Below are positions 62,377-64,000 of a stretch of DNA of 64,000 nt, piece after piece. Numbering within the stretch: position 1 is the first letter of the stretch; every line of letters begins with the position of its first letter. Below the pieces are notes generated by a model. It was not told the DNA's origin. It did not search any database and saw nothing but the letters and a program-made list of their open reading frames with translations. Position numbers and translations under genes: made by a program. Source of the stretch: Williamsia muralis (GTDB taxonomy: Bacteria; Actinomycetota; Actinomycetes; Mycobacteriales; Mycobacteriaceae); NCBI RefSeq assembly GCF_002735905.1, contig NZ_PEBD01000008.1, forward strand, positions 62,001-126,000, in the 5' to 3' direction.

Positions 62377-62859
62377 TCAGTCCTGTGCGTCGAGGCGGGT
62401 AGCCACGTCTTCCGGAAATCCGCCGGTGGCAATGGGACTCCAGCGTGACGGGGTGATCCGGATCAGCGATTTGCCTTGCACACGCATCGCCTTGCGGTAA
62501 TCGTCCCAGTCGGGGTGCTCACCCGAGATGCTGCGAAAGTAGTCGACAAGCGCATCTTCGGCCTCAGGCATGTCGAGCACCTCGGCGGTTCCATCGATCT
62601 GAACCCAGGCACCGTTCCATTCGTCGGACACCACGCACACGCTCACCGAGCTGTTACGGCGGGCGTTGGCCGTCTTGGCGCGGCCGGGGTACGTCGAGAT
62701 GACGATGCGGCCTTCCTCGTCCACTCCACCGGTGACCGGCGACAGCTGCGGACTGCCGTCGGCTCGGACCGTACTGAGCAGCATGTGGTGCCGCGGCCGG
62801 ACAAAGTCCAGCAGCGCTTCGCGTTCGACGTCTGTGGTGGTCGCAACTGTTCTGGCCAT
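62377..62859 (-). CDS. PPOX-class F420/FMN-dependent protein
   Basis: A 160-residue split-barrel flavoprotein from ATG 62859. HMLLSTVRADGSPQLSPVTGGVDEEGRIVISTYPGRAKTANARRN is the standard F420-dependent PPOX-class N-terminus, and a C-terminal IRITPSRWSPIA closes the barrel. Such proteins reduce biliverdin-like or other substrates with F420H2. No substrate can be assigned. It is 10 bases before the acyl-CoA ligase gene's end and probably co-transcribed after it. Confidence 0.85.
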   Translation of the reverse strand: MARTVATTTDVEREALLDFVRPRHHMLLSTVRADGSPQLSPVTGGVDEEGRIVISTYPGRAKTANARRNSSVSVCVVSDEWNGAWVQIDGTAEVLDMPEAEDALVDYFRSISGEHPDWDDYRKAMRVQGKSLIRITPSRWSPIATGGFPEDVATRLDAQD

Positions 62860-62869
62860 GGGTTGCAGT

Positions 62870-64000
62870 CTAGTCCTGTAGTCCGCTGCGCAGTTCTCGC
62901 TTGAGCAGCTTCCCGCTCTGGTTTCGTGGTAGTTCATCCACGAACACAACGCGTTTCGGCACTTTGAAGGGAGCGATCTGCTCCTTGACATGAGCGATGA
63001 GGCCATCGGGCGACACCTCGCCCGCGTCCGGACGCAGCACCACCACCGCGGTGATCGCCTCGATCCACTTCTCATCCGGTGTACCGATCACCGCGACCTC
63101 CGCGACACCGGGATGGGTGTACACCGCATCTTCGACCTCGCGGGAGGCCACCAGGATCCCACCGGTGTTGATGACGTCTTTGATCCGGTCGACCACGGTG
63201 ATGTAGCCCTGGGCATCACGGGTGACCAGGTCACCGGAATGGAACCAGCCATCCCGGAACGCTTCCTCGGTGGCCGCGGGATTGTCCCAATAGCCTTGGC
63301 ACAGTTGCGGAGAGCGGTAGAGCACCTCACCGGGGGTGCCGTCGGCGACGTCGTTGCCGTCGGTGTCCACCACTCGCGTCTCGACAAAGAACACAGCTCG
63401 GCCACACGATGCCGGCCGGTCTGCGTGCTCTTCAGGTTGCAGAACCGTTGCCAATGGGCCGATTTCGGACTGACCGAAGCAGTTGTAAAAGGCGATGTCG
63501 GGGTAGCGTTCGCGTAGCCGATTCAGCACGGTGACCGGCATGATGGAGGCACCGTACTGGGCCTTACGCAGGGTCGAGAGATCACGGGTCTCGAGATCGG
63601 GATGACCGGCCAGCGGAACCCACACGGTCGGCGCCAGGAACAGCGACCCGATCTTCTCGGCTTCGATGCGCCGCAGGATCTCCGGGATGTTCGGGGTCTC
63701 AATGAGGCTGATCGTGGCGCCCACCGACAGGTACGGAAGCATGAACACGTGCATGCCCGCCGAGTGATAGAGCGGCATGCAGATGAGCGGATTGTCCGAC
63801 TCGGTGAAGGCGAGCGCCATCACCGATGACACGTATTCGTGGACCATCGCGCCGTGGGTCATCATCGCGCCCTTGGGTTTCGACGTGGTCCCCGAGGTGT
63901 AGAGCAATTGCACCAGGCTGGTCTCGTCAACCGGGGCGTCGATGGCCGGGATGTCTCCCGAACTGCATCGCGCCAGTAGCGAATCCGCATCGTCACGTAA
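62870..64000 (-). CDS. fadD: Fatty-acid/acyl-CoA ligase, AMP-forming (partial)
   Basis: The gene runs past the right edge; 376 C-terminal residues are visible. The P-loop-like adenylation motif LLYTSGTTSKPKG, the YNCFGQSEIGP block and the GWFHSGDLVTRDAQGYI hinge region are present, and the catalytic lysine lies near the end in RNQSGKLLKREL. It is a FadD-type acyl-CoA synthetase that activates fatty acids or steroid side chains with ATP and CoA. The chain-length class cannot be judged. The GTG at 63913 is internal, because the frame continues upstream. Confidence 0.9.
   Translation of the reverse strand, partial: LRDDADSLLARCSSGDIPAIDAPVDETSLVQLLYTSGTTSKPKGAMMTHGAMVHEYVSSVMALAFTESDNPLICMPLYHSAGMHVFMLPYLSVGATISLIETPNIPEILRRIEAEKIGSLFLAPTVWVPLAGHPDLETRDLSTLRKAQYGASIMPVTVLNRLRERYPDIAFYNCFGQSEIGPLATVLQPEEHADRPASCGRAVFFVETRVVDTDGNDVADGTPGEVLYRSPQLCQGYWDNPAATEEAFRDGWFHSGDLVTRDAQGYITVVDRIKDVINTGGILVASREVEDAVYTHPGVAEVAVIGTPDEKWIEAITAVVVLRPDAGEVSPDGLIAHVKEQIAPFKVPKRVVFVDELPRNQSGKLLKRELRSGLQD

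Overview
The window reads as chromosomal DNA of a high-GC, mycolic-acid-producing actinobacterium. Gordonia is my best guess, with Rhodococcus or a related genus possible. The evidence is the uniform high GC, many GTG/TTG starts, an antigen-85-type mycolyltransferase, GAF-ANTAR and F420/PPOX-type proteins, and a steroid-catabolic cluster whose proteins closely resemble rhodococcal and mycobacterial KstD, KshA and Hsa enzymes. I see no rRNA, tRNA, CRISPR array, insertion sequence or phage gene.

Positions 1-23.9 kb form a steroid-degradation island. A side-chain beta-oxidation operon (FadA5-like thiolase, double-length FadE34-like acyl-CoA dehydrogenase, MaoC-type hydratase) runs leftward. Next come a TetR repressor divergent from kstD, a flavin monooxygenase of the HsaA type, kshA with a small Cys-rich protein and an SDR, and then a seven-gene leftward operon: hsaD, a second kstD, hsaE, hsaG, hsaF, a second hsaA-like gene and hsaC. 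The island continues with hsaB, a frameshifted IclR regulator, an NTF2-like protein, an Hsd4A-like dehydrogenase, a lipoprotein lipase and an MFS exporter. Together the enzymes would shorten the side chain, introduce the 1,2 double bond (KstD), 9-alpha-hydroxylate and open ring B (KshA), hydroxylate and cleave ring A (HsaA/HsaB, HsaC), hydrolyse the meta-cleavage product (HsaD), and turn the C5 fragment into pyruvate and propionyl-CoA or acetyl-CoA (HsaE/F/G). Two recurring operator-like palindromes mark the divergent promoters of this island.

From 24 to 30 kb lie a secreted mycolyltransferase, an unusual PP-loop protein, an AcuI-type reductase, and small regulators and oxidoreductases. From 30.2 to 34.7 kb there is a compact nitrogen-scavenging operon (GntR regulator, allophanate hydrolase, biuret-hydrolase-like enzyme, NCS2-like permease) with the same 14-bp GntR-type operator before two of its genes.

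From 34.8 to 52 kb the content is mixed: a pair of paralogous 49-residue acidic proteins, a universal stress protein, membrane and VOC proteins, a GH16-like protein with a changed active-site motif, a tightly overlapping three-gene membrane operon of unknown function, nitronate monooxygenase, RNase HI, dodecin, a sugar dehydrogenase lipoprotein, a GAF-ANTAR regulator and a diguanylate cyclase.

From 52 to 64 kb are a PEP-mutase/isocitrate-lyase-like enzyme, a SNF2 helicase with a SWIM partner, a redox-type HxlR regulator divergent from an NmrA-type reductase, a secreted lipase, a citrate synthase divergent from a citrate-synthase homologue carrying an N-terminal DNA-binding domain, a PPOX protein, and a fatty-acyl-CoA ligase that runs off the right edge.
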